Shown one piece after another: positions 44,175-57,600 of a DNA stretch of 64,000 nt. Made by a program: the position numbers and the translations under genes. The notes under the pieces are model-generated. The model did not search any database and was not told where the DNA came from. It worked only from the letters and a program-made list of their open reading frames with translations. Numbering within the stretch: position 1 is the first letter of the stretch; each line of letters opens with the position of its first letter. The stretch covers positions 2,108,001 through 2,172,000 of the forward strand of contig JACCLO010000012.1 in assembly GCA_029448655.1 (NCBI GenBank), written 5' to 3'. This stretch comes from Wolfiporia cocos. Its lineage: Eukaryota; Basidiomycota; Agaricomycetes; Polyporales; Phaeolaceae.

Positions 44175-46212
44175 CTGAATAGTCTGCACGAACACCATGC
44201 GACGATATACTTGGCCTGGGCGGTTTGAAGCCGGTGCATAATTCCAGGATCCAGTGAGGTGACATTACATAATTGGACTTCATGTAAGTAGCTCGAACCT
44301 TCGGTGATTATGAGAGGTTGCCACACACGCGGTCATGTGATGAACGCGTAGCGCGTGACACCGGGTTCCCGGTTCTCGGACTCAGCGCCCGTCTTTTCTT
44401 TCCGCGTTTCGCACATCAGAATAACAGCTTCTGAAGTCATGACGTACTCGCGTACGTTGACGAATTTGATGTTCGACAACTTCGATATAAGAGCAACCTG
44501 CGAATCTTGTCTTTTCTGGCCAGCTAGCTCATGTCACGGTGAAGATTATGGGACATAAGGTATTCTTCTTCAGATTTTAATCAACTCACACTGCCTTGAT
44601 CCTTTTTATGCTTGAGTATCAAAGCTCCAACGAAGAGTTGGCCTCGCAAGCAACAAGTTGAGTGAAACGATGGGCAAAACCCAAGATTGGGATCCCGGGA
44701 GCCGAGCCAAGATTGGGATTAGGATAACACAAGTGGGTTTGCTTCCCGACATATTTTACACCCAAGCCTGGTCTGCCGCTTTGCAGCACAGTTGACCATA
44801 CATAGCGCACAGCTCAAGTACATACATACGTGGCATGAGTGATTTGCTCTCTGAGCTCGTTCAATGGCTACAGTGTAGCTGTATTTTTGACTACACCGGG
44901 AATACAGCACACTCGCGTTGTGTTAGTTGCCTAGACATTGACATGTGTATGACAATCTCTCTGTGACTGAGTTCAGTTCTCAAATCACAGGTGCAGGCAT
45001 CGCTGCATGCTGCCTTGTGGTACCCACGATGTTCTAGCCGCGCATCATGATAAGTCCTCAAGGCACAAACACAAACACACCATACTTCGATTTAGTGCCC
45101 GAACGCGTGCGACTGGTAGACGTGCTAGCTAGCATCAATTCGTCGGAGATAGCCCGCAGTACGTCGATATCTCGATATGCTATTCATGACAGATCCAATG
45201 ATTCTAATGACTTTGTTGGAATCATCAAATTCAATGTACGGCCGCGCTAGATGCCATCCCCTATCAGTATATCGCATATTCGCGGAATCAGTCGCAATCA
45301 ATCATGGAACAAGGACATTGACATTGAAACAGATGGTGCCAGCAGTAAACCCATTGCGCCCGCATCCATCGCGCCCGTATCCATGGGAGAGTGTGGAGAC
45401 GCACTTGCTGCATGGTTTGACGCCACCATGAAACCATTTGTCCTCCATCTTCTGATATCGCGACTGCCCGTCAATTTTGCAACGCACTGCTTGCGTGTCG
45501 GATGCACTGCGCAGCCTGGCCGGCTGCGGGCATGGCAAGAATCTAGAATGACTCTAAACCTCAAGATCCTTGCGAGACCCTACTTCAATGACAACGATGC
45601 ATAGGCACGCCCTGACAAGGACTCTCGGCGCATGCGGGCACTCTACGAAAGGCTACATGCGCATGTTCATGGAGAAGCTCACTGCTAGCGGCGGCCTGCT
45701 GTCACAACCCAAAAAAGTGGTCTACACGCGGACATCACAGCCGAAATATGCATTCAGTATGTCATGCCAAAGCGGAATTGGATGTAGGGAACAATCTAAA
45801 ACCGAGTACTGGCCCCGGCCGGGGGTGTGGCGTCGTCCCGCGCAGGCCAGAGTAGAATTAAACATGGGGGGTAAGACTAGAACAGCGGATTGACAGCTAA
45901 TATCGGGTGTTGAAGTAGCCCCAATTCGCCCTTTCGGGGGTTGAAGCAACCTCTTTTCGGAGCTCAAACACGGTGGCTCCCGGTGGCTGTCCGACCGGGC
46001 CCGAACGGCCCTGTTTCGGCAGTCTCTTTGATTCTCCCGGGTGCGGTTTCTAAAGGCGAGAGATCTGCAAGATATCTATATGCTCATGAGAGTCCACAGC
46101 TAGCCACTTAAAACCGAAGTTCACTCGGTCCCAACTCTGCTGTGTTCTTCTCACCTTTCTTCTAGTCGCTTCCCTAAACTGTTGGATCACCGGATCGCCC
46201 GTCGTTGCGCGT
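44175..46212. other. Two-kilobase gap without a recognisable gene
   Basis: Several short frames exist (for example 45047-45250 and 45251-45604, both +), but none shows a motif or a sensible splice partner. A duplicated CCAAGATTGGGAT word lies at 44680-44720. The last 200 bases are presumably the promoter of the potassium transporter gene. Confidence 0.4.
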
Positions 46213-49200
46213 ATGCCTTCGCTGCCTTCGCGACACCTTTCTCGAGGCTGGTTGACTGGCCTTGAAGATGCTTTCGCCTACGTCTGCCACCACCTCAACT
46301 TCTATAGGGTACACCTACTCTTCTTGTACGTGCCGTTTCGTCATCTGCGACCGAACAATTCGCGAAGATAGCCTACATTTCCTACTGAGCCGCGCGCGCC
46401 ACTGCTGTTTTTGGCCGCCTCGTGTGCTACTTTGCCGGCTTTTAGAGCACCGTGATAGGTTGACTGCTGCCGCATTGGTTTGGAAGACGCCGTTGATGTG
46501 TTATTTAACAACGCACTGTTGACCATCAGCGAAAAGGACGCATGTGTACGGGTTTGTTTGGGTGGAATGTTGCGGGAATAGTGGTGGCAGCGCTAGCAGG
46601 TCACCAATTGTAGGCCTCTCGAGCGTTTGACTGAATCTGGGCCCCGTTATCTGGGCTGTCACATTTGCCTTGCCTTTGGCCGTATGTCTTGAACCTACGC
46701 TGATGTCAATACCTCCAGTACTTTCACTCCCCTCATCTTCTCGGGTATTCTCTATGGAGTCAATGGCGAGTTCAAAATCCCGTACATCGACTGCCTCTTT
46801 ATGTGTGTTACCTCGATCACCGTGTGCGGGCTGGCGACTATCGACCTGAGCAAGTTGACGCCGTTCCAGCAATTCCTCCTCTTTCTCCAGATGTGCCTGG
46901 GAAGTCCTGTGCGCAGATCGCTTCGATCTCTGGCGCTATTTCGCAAACTAATGGAATTGACAGGTCACCGTCTCCTGGGTGATGGTGTACATACGGAGGT
47001 ATGTCGCGCCATGTGCCCGCACGCGGCACGCGTGTTTACACCTCGTGCAGGACTTTCTTTGCGAAGAAGTTCCAGTATATTATGGAGGCGAATATGGCGC
47101 GCAAAATGTCCGGAAAACTGCACGAGCCTGTGGATGTCAAGACGGTTCCGATGTGGAAGCGCGCATTGGAGCTGCTGATCCCGGGGCGGTTCGCCGGCGA
47201 TGGCGATGGCAGCTCAAGCAGAGACAGCATGAGCCAGGACCCTCGTGGGTCGCAATCGGGGCGGGTGCGCACCGACATGATCCGTCGTACGGATGCGAGG
47301 CCGAGGCTGGTGAATCCGAGTGGGTGGATAAGCGAAGGCAGGCTCAACTCGCAGCCCCCACCAAATGGCTCCGCGCTGTCTCCCCCGCAGAGTGACGCCG
47401 CGCCGCCATCTGCACAAAATGGCTTTGTGTCGCCTTCACCGAGGCAGTACCATGCATTCGCAGATATCGACGATCCTGACTTGAACGTCTATGCCGGTGG
47501 TCCTCATAGCGATCATGCTACCGGCCATGAAATTGCGTACGAGAATCGGTCGGAAACTGAGTCGTCATCCGAGCGGGATACACAATCTACTGATCAGAAC
47601 GATGTCCGCGCCGAGGAGGCCGATCGTGTTGAGAAGTAAGTCCACGATCTAGTTCTCCCGCACGGTATCGATAACAAGCAGTGATTAAACAGACCCCGGC
47701 GTTTCTTCTCTGACTCTGATGTGCCAATGGTCGACACACCGACATCAGGTAGATGGCGTTGCTCCATTGTTCCTTTGGTCCGATTATCGAACTCTTTGTG
47801 CTAGATTCGGACGACGGTCATCCTTTCCCCCGTTCTACTTCCATCACTGTAGCAGCTGCAAATAAAACAGGGATGCCGCGCACACAAACCGTAGAGTTTG
47901 CACCTGTACCCAAGACATTGCGTCAGGCTCGGTCGGCTGAGCGAGACTATGCATATCCATTGGAGCCAGAACGTTCCAATCCTGTCTCCAGTGGAGTTCC
48001 GCAATCGCGAACTTTGACACGAAATCGGACATATTCTCAAACACAAGAGCGGAGTAAGCATTATCCCGACCGGAAATTGAAAGTGGATTTGACAGCTTAT
48101 CACTAGGATCCATGAGACGACCTACAATGTCATGGCCTCATAGCATGGACTCGCAACTCTCGGCGCACGCCACACATGCCTTGCACAGTGGTTTCGGCGG
48201 GTTCCCCATGCCACACGAGATCTTAAGCAGCTTGATTCGCCGGTTCTTCCCCAATTTACAGCGCAAGCTCACACGCACAGTCACGATTCCTCGAACGCGC
48301 ACCATTGCATCGCAACATGGATCTGTGGGCGGCGATGCTAGGAGTGTTCCTTACATCTCGTTTGAGGCGGTTGTCGGTCGCAATTCCGAATTTAAAAGTC
48401 TCACGCACGAACAACTAGAGGAGCTCGGAGGGGTTGAGTACCGCGCGCTTGGCACGCTTCTGTGGATTGTCGGCGGAGTACGTGTCAACCTCTTCCGGTA
48501 GGATGGTCTCTCACGTCCCGACAGTATCATATAGGTCTGCAACTTCTTGCATTCGTCATAATTGCTCCGTACATGTCGATGTCGCGTTGGAAGGAAGATT
48601 TTGTGCCTCCACAGCTTCATCGAGATGTCTCGCCTGTGTGGTACGAGTCTCATGACTGACTCATTGACATTGTCCTCAGATATTCGCTCCAGGTTTTGCG
48701 CATTCCAGGTGGTCTCAGCATATACCAACACGGGAACATCCCTTGAAGACCAATCTATGGTACCATTTCAGCGGGCATATCCCCTCATTTTTGTTATGGT
48801 CTTCCTGATTCTTGCTGGCAATACTGCGTTTGTAAGTAATAACGTTTGTGTTTGTTTTATAAACCACTAAAAAAGAAACCTGTAGCCTATTTTGTAAGTA
48901 TCTGTACTTCTATCTTTCATTGAGAGTATGGAACTCACATATCGCATTGTCGTATAGCTTGCGACTAACGATGTGGGTTATCGCAACAATCCCGCGTTGC
49001 ACGTATTGACCTGGTTTCAGATGGATCTTGACGAAATTAGTACCAAGAAAATCACGCGTGAACGAGACGCTGCACTTTCTTCTCGACCATCCGCGGCGAT
49101 GCTTTATATACCTCTTCCCATCTCATCAGACGTGGTTCCTATTGACCGTTTTGTTTGCTTTGAAGTGAGTTACCCCGCCTTTAAGTCAGCCTCCGTCGGT

Positions 49201-50481
49201 AACCTTGCGTTATAGCGCAACCGACTGGTTCTTCTTTCTAGTGCTAGACTTGGGCAATCCAGCCGTCACGTCAATACCTGTTGGCGTGCGGGTTGCTATC
49301 GGAGTTCTGCAGGCCGTGGCTGTTAGGGCCGCGGGCTTCGGTACTGTGACATTGGCAGCACTTGCTCCTGCGGTCAAGTACGTCTGCAGTGACGGTGACG
49401 GCGTATAATCAGCGACTCACTATTGATGTAGGACGCTCTATGTCGTCATGATGTATGTGAGCGTATGTGAGTATCGGGATGAGTACGTTGATCGCAAGGC
49501 CCCTACTGACCAATCGGTATATAGATCCAGTGGCTATGAGGTAGGGCCCATTGGGTTATAGGTGCTTCCGTGCGCTAAAACCTAATTTCTCAGTGTGCGC
49601 TCGACCAATGTGTACGAAGAGAAGTCGTTGGGGATTTTCGAAGATGACGAGTCGGTGGACGATGAGTTCGGCAGCAGCCTTCTTGAAGGCAGTCGGGTAA
49701 CGGTATGGAGTCGCTACTTGGCGATGCACATGAGGAAGCAGCTGTCCTTTGGTATGTAGATATTATATATGCGGAGTACTGAGACGAAACTGACAATGTT
49801 CCTCAGACATGTGGTGGCTGGCAACGGCTCTGGTCCTGGTGTGTATAATCGAGGTGAGCACGCCCATGCATCGTCATCATCAGATAATGAATGTCGCTCC
49901 CGACCCTAGCGCGATAACCTTGAAAACGAGGCGAATGCAGCTTGGTTCAACATTTTCAGGACGTGTAAGTCAGCGCGCACAGTGACATCCTATCTGAAGA
50001 CTGACATCAGACTGTGCAGTGTTCGAGCTGGTGTCGGCATACGGGACTGTAGGACTCAGCCTCGGAGTCCCCTATGTCAGCTATGCCCTGGACAACTCTT
50101 CAGTTCATAAACTGACGCTGCTCCTCACAGGCAAATTTTTCTTTCTCAGGCGCATTGCGACCACTGTCCAAGCTTATCGTTTGCGCAGTTATGTTGCGTG
50201 GAAGGCACCGCGGACTGCCCGTCGCCATCGACCGCGCCGTCATGCTGCCGTTCGAATTCCGCAAGCCGCAGGAGGACACCGCTGCCGGGACATTTGATAC
50301 TGAGTTCGGGAACAAGACAATCTCGAACGGAGACGCGATTAGCGAGAAGCTAGGCCCTGAACAACGGCCACGTAGTCTATCTGCTCCCAGGTCTATTGTT
50401 AGGAACTCTGCGGACCTCTCGGGACTCAACCAGCGTTTGCAAACGAGTAGAATTCAGGACGAGGAAGCCTCGCCGTTATGA
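46213..50481 (+). CDS. TRK1: TRK-type potassium transporter
   Basis: A multi-exon gene. All four selectivity-filter loops of the Trk/Ktr/HKT family can be read: TVCGLATIDLS (about 46825), AYTNTGTSLEDQS (48725), RAAGFGTVTLAALAPAVK (49330) and SAYGTVGLSLGVP (50035). Exon 1 encodes the first residues up to HLNFYRVHLLF and is followed by a 393-base intron (46326-46718); exon 2 continues TFTPLIFSGILYGVNGEF. A long hydrophilic loop (about 47030-48330) with phosphorylation-like Ser/Thr stretches separates the first and second membrane modules, as in fungal Trk1. It drives potassium uptake across the plasma membrane. Outer limits are good; internal exons are approximate. It converges on the alpha-arrestin gene. 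Confidence 0.88.
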
Positions 50482-50780
50482 CTATCGTACAACTTTGGAT
50501 TCCCTGGGACATGTTACGGTTGCCTTCGACACACATTAACCTTATTCACTGCAACATTTATACTGTACAGCTGCATATATACCTCACCTACATTTCGCCT
50601 TGTCAACGCACACTCGTAGGCAGCTCCTGATCCACATTTTCCGTACTGATTATGTCAGCTTGTGTTGTAACGTACTACAGCTCTAGTTTCTAACCAGGAT
50701 AGGCTACAGCGAGTCCGATCGATACTGAGAATAAGAATATCGGAGCGGCGACAGCGGCGAGGCTGAGACATGTGCCAACG

Positions 50781-53674
50781 TCAATACGCGTGGACGACTT
50801 CCTCGTAGGCGGGAGGAGCCTCGCCGATTTCGCTCTCCTGACCAGCGATCAGCCGTTCGAACTGATTGCTGCGCTCGATGATCGAGTTCTGTCGGGACAG
50901 CGGCGGAGAAAGGGCGTGGGTATGATCCGGGTGCGGATGTGACAACGCGGGAACGTGGTGGTCGAGCTCTCTGCGCATACCGGGCATGAACGAGGACTGG
51001 CTAGCGTAGCCGTTGGGGAGCTCGGGGCGGGCTCCGCTGGAATTGAGCGAAGCGTAGTGGCAGGACGCGTGGTGCGGGGGAGGCGCCTCCAGCGATCTCG
51101 AATACGGAGGGAGCGATATGAACTCGTGGTTGCACATGCACTGCGAAGAGAAAGAAGCACGCAGAGTCAGCACGCGCCGCAGCCACGACGGGCAGCACAC
51201 GCACCGAGAGGATGTGCACCGGGGTCTGCACCACGATGTCGAACATCTTGCGCTTGCCCGTGTGCGGGTCGACGGCCTGGTCGTCGCCGCGCTCGACCCG
51301 GAAGATGATCTTGAGCAGGTGGGTGACGAAGATGTTGCTCTGCCGGTTGCGGTTCGTGAAGTGCAGCTGGCTGCACGACTCGGGCAGCTGGATGTCTTTG
51401 CGGATCCGCCATGGTCCGGGGCCCATCAGGGACGATGCGTACTCGCCGACGTCCTCGTCGGGTGGTGTGAGATCCGCGAACGGAGAGTGCGCGAACGCCT
51501 GCGGATCGTCGGAATTTAGGGGCAGGATGTGGGGGCCGTCTTTCTGCGGGTGCTTGAGTGACATGAGCGGGAGCCGCGTGATGGGGTCCGTCCGGGCGAT
51601 CCGCTTGAAGTCGGTGAAGTAGTCCACGCGCTCTGCGTCGCATCGGTCATTCCGGAGCATCGTGAGGCTGGTGTCAATCCTGCGTACCTTCCAACAGCAC
51701 GGACACCCGATGGACCTTCATCTTCGTCCATGGCATGAACGTGATGCTGACCGGCATGATACTGCCGATCGCGAAGCTGCGTCCAGATACGGCGATCAGG
51801 TACTGCATCTGCGTGTCCCACTGCCGCTCCACGATGATGCTATCCGAGTCCTCGAGGTCGTCTTCGGACGGGCAGGCGACCACGGTGATGTCCTGAGACG
51901 CCGACAGCTTGGAAGTGAATGCTCCGGGTCGATGTGCGTACGCCTTGAGCTTCCACGACACCGAGCCGTAGCCACATCGAAGCGTTGGCGGTGAACTCGC
52001 CGAGATTGCGAAGGAGATGGGGAAGGTATACACGCCTGCGCTCACCACAAAGTCAGCGGTGCCACAAAGTCAGCGGTGCCACAAAGTCAGCGGTGCCACA
52101 AAGTCAGCGGTGCCACAAAGTCAGCGGTGCCACAAAGTCAGCGGTGCCACAAAGTCAGCGGTGCCACAAAGTCAGCGGTGCCACAAAGTCAGCGGTGCCA
52201 CAAAGTCAGCACCGCACGGCGTCTCAAGCCGGGTAAAGACACACCTTTCCTAAACTCCTTCCACCCGTCGCCAGACTCCTTACCATCGTCTCCATCGAGC
52301 CCTAGCGCCCCGCCAACGCGCTCGAACGCCGACCGCTCCCTCGGCGTCCGTTCCAGCTCGTCGTGCTCGTTGATCTGGTCCGCCGTGCGCTCCATCGTCC
52401 TGCCCCTCGGGGGCGTCACGTCCCCGTGGTAGTCGAGCGCGGACGAGCGCGAGCGCGAGCGCACGCGGTCCATGACGACGTCGAGCAGCGCGTTCGACAC
52501 GTTCGCGAGGCTGAAGCGCTTGTGCTTGCGCCCGCGGCCGTCCTCCGCCTCGCGCAGCTCGCGCGCCTCGCCGCGGCGCACGTCCGTCGAGCGCGACTGC
52601 GAGCGCGCGTGCAGCGGGCGCGTGCTGCTCCCGACGAGGAACTCGGGCAGGCGCTCCTCGTCCAGGCTCGCGCGGGCCGAGTGCGCCGAGTGCGCGCTAT
52701 CTAGGCGCACGCTCGAGCCCGAGGACCCGCCCAGTCGCGTCATGGCCGAGACGGGGTGCGCGGATGCCGGGCCTGCGGGGTCGTCAGCTGCTGCAGTGCG
52801 GGAGAGAACGGCGGGAGGACGCACTGCTCCGCCCGGTCGCCGGCTCGGAGCGGTGCCCGCTCACGAGCTCGTCGATGGACGCGGTGGACTCCCGCGTGGG
52901 CGACTCCTCGACGGTGTGCATGCGGTGCGAGATCGAGTGGCTCGGGCTAAGCGTCGACGGAGTCAGGGTGTAGTGTGGCGAGGCGTCCGCCGAGTACGGG
53001 GGCGTGTACGGGGGCGTGTACGGGGGCGTGTACGGGGGCGTGTCCATCACCAATAAGCGGCTGTTCTCGCGGTGCGAGACAAAGTCGCGCTGGAAGTTCG
53101 TCTGGTCGACGCTCTGGTGGCGCCGTGCGCCCCTGTTGAGGCCGGAGGCAGGGGGCGGGCCGAGCGTGCGTCCCCGATTGTGCTCGACGTCGCGCACGAG
53201 GCGGCCGGCCGAGTCGTGCAGGTCTTCGCTCGAATGGTCCGAACCGTCGTCTTCGTCGTGGTCTAGCGCGAGCCCCGGCCCCACGGAATGGTTTCGACGG
53301 TTGTTCCGGTATGGCGAGTGGGAGCCCGCGCGGAAGAGCACGTACGATTGCGAGTAGATCTCGTGCTCCTCGGTGACTTCAATGCGGCGCGCGCCGACCC
53401 CTGCAGTTATCAGCCCGGCCACCGACGGTTCATGGACGGCGGACGCACCTTCGGGCCATGCAGTGCTCGTCTTTCCCACCAGTTCGATCTCGATGCTCGA
53501 GATCCTCGTCGGCTTGGTGAGCGTGAGCGTGAGGAGCCCGCGAAGCATGCCAGGGGGCGCGTCGGCCTGCATGTTGCGGTGCCGACCGGTCGCATCTCCT
53601 GCGCGCAGGAATACGACCGACTCGGCGAGGCGGATGTCGAGCGCGTTCTTTTGCGGCTGTTTTGTCGTCGGCAT
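50781..53674 (-). CDS. Alpha-arrestin (arrestin-related trafficking adaptor) with C-terminal PPAY
   Basis: The ATG at 53674 (MPTTKQPQKNALDIRLAESVVFL) starts an arrestin N-domain (GLLTLTLTKPTRISSIEIELVG). A long disordered insert follows, with a fourfold TPPY repeat and basic/Ser-rich segments. The next exon (51674-52035) has VYTFPISFAISASSPPTLRCGYGSVSWKLKA, a core arrestin strand set, and a further exon (about 51240-51660) has DYFTDFKRIARTDPITRLP. The last exon (50781 to about 51145) begins CMCNHEFISLPPYS and ends GEAPPAYEEVVHAY. PPxY motifs recruit Rsp5/Nedd4 ubiquitin ligases, so the protein should steer membrane transporters into endocytosis. Intron 52036-52244 is built from a 17-bp tandem repeat. 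Confidence 0.85.
52046..52211. repeat. 17-bp tandem repeat inside an alpha-arrestin intron
   Basis: Nine identical copies of CACAAAGTCAGCGGTGC plus a partial tenth occupy about 80 percent of the 209-base intron. The period of 17 is not a multiple of three. The copies show no substitutions, suggesting recent expansion. Confidence 0.92.
52993..53043. repeat. 12-bp coding repeat (TPPY x4)
   Basis: Four tandem copies of GGGGGCGTGTAC on the plus strand encode Thr-Pro-Pro-Tyr repeats in the alpha-arrestin. The period keeps the frame. Confidence 0.85.
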
Positions 53675-54694
53675 CGGGATCGTGAGCAAGGGAGCGCGGT
53701 AAAATAAAGCAGGGAGTGAGTGTGCTCATATACCGGTCCCCTTGGGCGCTCGTGCCTGGGCAGACAATCCTAGCGGATCTAGATCCGTGCAGAAACGGAA
53801 GATCAAATGTCCAGTAATTATCCAGTAATTCAAGCTATTGCTCGGAGCAGAGGTAAGGTCGAGCTGTAGCTGAGCCCTGAAGCATCATTGAACTGGTAGA
53901 AGAAATATGAGAGGATGTTCAGTAATTTTGGCAACAACACTTACCGCAGAGCGACCTCAATCAAGTGGTCGTAGCAGGAAAGAAAATGGGTAGATAGCCA
54001 ATTTGTAGCGCTATCTGAATACACAAGCAAATCAATACGCCAATAGCGACATAAAATTTTGCGACACTGCAAAGCTACCAGCAAAAAACCACAATGCTGT
54101 CGCCTAATTTCAACTGCCACCGCGATCGGATGCTCCGGTATGATGTCTACGAGTTCTAGGCCGGCTCGACACACAGCCTGGCAACTTCAATAGCGAAATG
54201 AGCCGCACGGTGCGGTGCCATGTGCTCCTGCATGCTGTGTCGCACGTTCGCCCGAGGCAGCTCTGCGCCCTCTTGCCCGCTCGAGATCGCGTCGGCTGGT
54301 GTGCCCGACGCGCCCACAGTCCCGGGCGTTTCGCTTGTGAGTCTATTTCGTGCCAGTAGATCTCGTTAGACCCGGGCGATTTGTCCTAACCCCCGCGGGG
54401 TGTCAAGCGATCTGTTCCGATATAATTTCATCTCCGGCAGAGGCCCTCGCCATGACGTCTGACGGACGGTGGCGAGGCAGACACCGCTTGTATCCAGCGG
54501 AATAGACCGTGCTGACATGAGCGCGTGGTCCGCTGCGGCCCAAGCTGCGTTAGAGCTATTCTCAGTCTCCGTGTTATCAAATGCCTCAATTCAATCTTCA
54601 GCATCGTCCGAATACCGCCGCCTATATAATGTATAGCGTATCTATGACTTAGCCCCGCACTGGTGAGGCTGTCGGTCCAAGAATATTGAACGCT
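53675..54694. other. Intergenic spacer
   Basis: Upstream of the alpha-arrestin and downstream of the ABC transporter. Short frames only (for example 53941-54174, minus) and no recognised motif. Confidence 0.45.
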
Positions 54695-57600
54695 CTAGCT
54701 CTGCGCAGACAGGCCCGCGCTAGTGGCCATGACATATAGCTCTTCTCGATCCCCGCTCTCGTCCACCAGCGCTTGCAACATGCCGCCCGGGGTGTTGAGC
54801 AGGTCCGCCGGCTTGCCAAACTCGACCTGTGATCGATGGATCATCAGCTTCTAAAGCATTGCTGAGTGGAATGGAACGCACGATGCGGCCTGCATCCAGA
54901 ACCATCTGTATCCGTGGTTGTCAGCTACCATGCTGTGGAGAGCGAGGCGCGAGCAGACGTACGATTTTGTCGGAATCCATTATTGTTCGAAGACGGTGCG
55001 CGACCGTGAGCACGGTCACACCTCTATCCAGCTCTTTCCGCAGCGACTCCTGGATGACCATGTCCGTAGCGTAGTCTAACGGGGCCTGTCAGCCACTTGG
55101 CAAGCGCCCCATCACGCACACTCACCGATCGCAGATGTAGCTACATCGCCCGATTAGCAGAGCCAAAACGCAAAATGACAGCTGAGCGCGTACCTTCATC
55201 AAGAATTAGCAGCTTGCTCTGACGCACGATAGCCCTGGCCAGAGCGAGGATCTGCCGCTGTCCGACAGAGAAGTTGCTTCCTCCGCTCGCAACATGGGTG
55301 TCGAGGGTGATGCGCCCTTCATGCATCTCACTTTGCAGTGAATAGAGGCCGGCGGATCGCAGTGCATCGTTGAGCGTGGCGTCGTCGTATTCGCCGAACG
55401 GGTCTAGGTTCTCGCGCAGCGTGCCGATGAGAAGCTCGGGCTGTGGCGGGGCGATCCGGAGTAAGCGTACGAATGAAGGGCAGCTCGTTAGCACGCACCA
55501 TTTGTGGGATGATGGTGATCTTAGAACGGAGTACATCGAGATTAATGTCGTCCGTGGCGAGTCCGTCGTAGTAGACTGTGCCCTCGGTTATGATGCAGCG
55601 TAGCAAGGCCAAGGTCAAGGAGCTCTGTATTCTGTTTCAATGATCACCGACTTTTGCGTTGCTTAAATTATTCCGTACCTTGCCACTACCGGTGCGACCC
55701 ACTTTAGGGTTGTCATAAACAATCGTTCTTCTAATAGTCATGCACTCTACTCACCGATGCCGACACGCTCGCCTGACTTTACCTCGAAGGAGATGTCATT
55801 CAGGACTTTCGGCCCATCCTACCGAACTGCATTTAGCAGCGTAAAAACCATGCGATCAATGACGTACCTGCGAGTATCGCGCAGACAGCTTTTCGACCCT
55901 GAAATTTCCGCTTGAAGGCCAATAGGCGGGAGGAATGCCGCCTTCGGTTGGCTTAGGCTCTTGTTCGATGTCCACGTATTGTTTGATTCGCTCCAGGCTA
56001 CACCACATCGGTACATGAACTCATCGACGACCATAGCTCGTATCCTCACCTGTTGCCTGTCACCAGCGAGTCAGCGGAAAGAGCATTCGCATTACAATCA
56101 ATACGCACTGGACACTTCGAACTCGTTCACGTTCCGTACGAACCACAGAATGATGCCGCTGAATCCCACTTGCACGCATATCAGCGTTGGCTGACACAGT
56201 GCGTATTTAGAAGGTCGCCTTACCTGCCATGGTCAGCGAGAACCCGGTGTTCGAGGCAGAGGTGGAGCTCCCGTATACGAGGTAGGTAGCGAGGCTAGAT
56301 GTGAACAGGGCACCAAGGGACTCCATGCGGATGGAGGCCCATCTACGGGATGCCTTCGTGAGTGTGAGACCAAGATGGCGGGAGCGACAGCCTCACTGAT
56401 TGAGGTTCCATAGCGTGCGAGAGGCCCGCGTATATCGATTGATGCGGACGTGCGACTCTCTCCTGAACATGTCTTGCGCACCGTAAGCTCGGATCGACAC
56501 TGTGCGCCGAGTCAGACAGTAGGCATATTCGGTGGTGAGCGGCACTCACCGAGACCCGCGAACGCCGCTCCCAAGTGACCCATGATCGGCGCGCGCGCAT
56601 TGCTCGCTTCCCGCTTGACGGAGAGCTGGGCCTTCGTGTATGCCTGGCCGATGCACCCGCAGATCACCGCCAGCAGGGCCCCGGGCGCGAGGAACGGCGG
56701 AGACACGATCACCACCGCAACGAGCTTGATCACCATTGCGGTGCCTAGATCGAGGAGATAGAGCAGGTATCGGCCCACATCCGCGTCCACTGGAAGACAT
56801 TGGTCATGACGTCGATGTTTGTAATGACATCTAGCTCACCTGCTTGAATGTCTTGCGTACAGCGAGCGAGGACACGAGAAGTGGGGGTCTTGTCGAGCCA
56901 CCTGAGGGTAGGATGAGCAGAGCGCTATGGTAGGCGCACGCGGAGAAGCATACCGAAGTGTCGTGCCAAGGACGGAGGCCATCAGCGTTTCATGGATTTT
57001 GTGCGATGCTCTCAGTGTTCCGTACAGATAGGTGATCATCGCTGTTGAGTAGAAGACCTCACTCCAGACCAAGATGGCTGCATATATGGACAGGTAACTG
57101 TGTCGTGGTGATCAGATAGGGAAACAGAAAGAGAAGGAAGAAGTACTCACATGGGCGCTTTGACCTCAGACGGAGCACGCTCCTCGTACTGTCGCGCCCA
57201 GTAGCCGAGGAACCAGACCTGGAAGTCGCCCAGAGAATAACACAAGAGGATTGCCGTAAGACATGTTGTCCAGAAGAGCAGCGGGTATCTCCCTCCGAGC
57301 CCAGCAAAGTACATCTTCACTGGGAGCCAATAATCCAACAACTTGATTAGAAACGAATAAAATCGAGAGGCACGATAGACGTACAAGCTGGCCAGCCGAC
57401 GTGCCCTTCGGATATCTCTTCTGCGAGTATGAGCTTCCCGTCTGAGTTTCGTTTCGCGAAAGTAGCATCTCCGTTGAGGTGACTTGTGTCTCCGGAGTCG
57501 CTCGTGGCTGCGAGCTCTTCGGCTGCTTCAGCAGCCAACGCAGCGCTGCGCTCAAGTGCGTTGGAGAGCGTCCCTTGGCTCAGCACTCGACCATCCGTTC

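Noticed and set aside
45047..45893. Possible small genes upstream of the potassium transporter
   Set aside because: Frames are short, lack recognisable motifs, and no splice pattern joins them into a protein.
52046..52211. Regular repeats that might suggest a CRISPR array
   Set aside because: The units are contiguous without spacers and lie in an intron of a eukaryotic gene, so this is a minisatellite.
50955..52704. Long plus-strand frames opposite the alpha-arrestin
   Set aside because: They are antisense shadows of GC-rich coding exons; the minus strand has the conserved arrestin and PPAY motifs.
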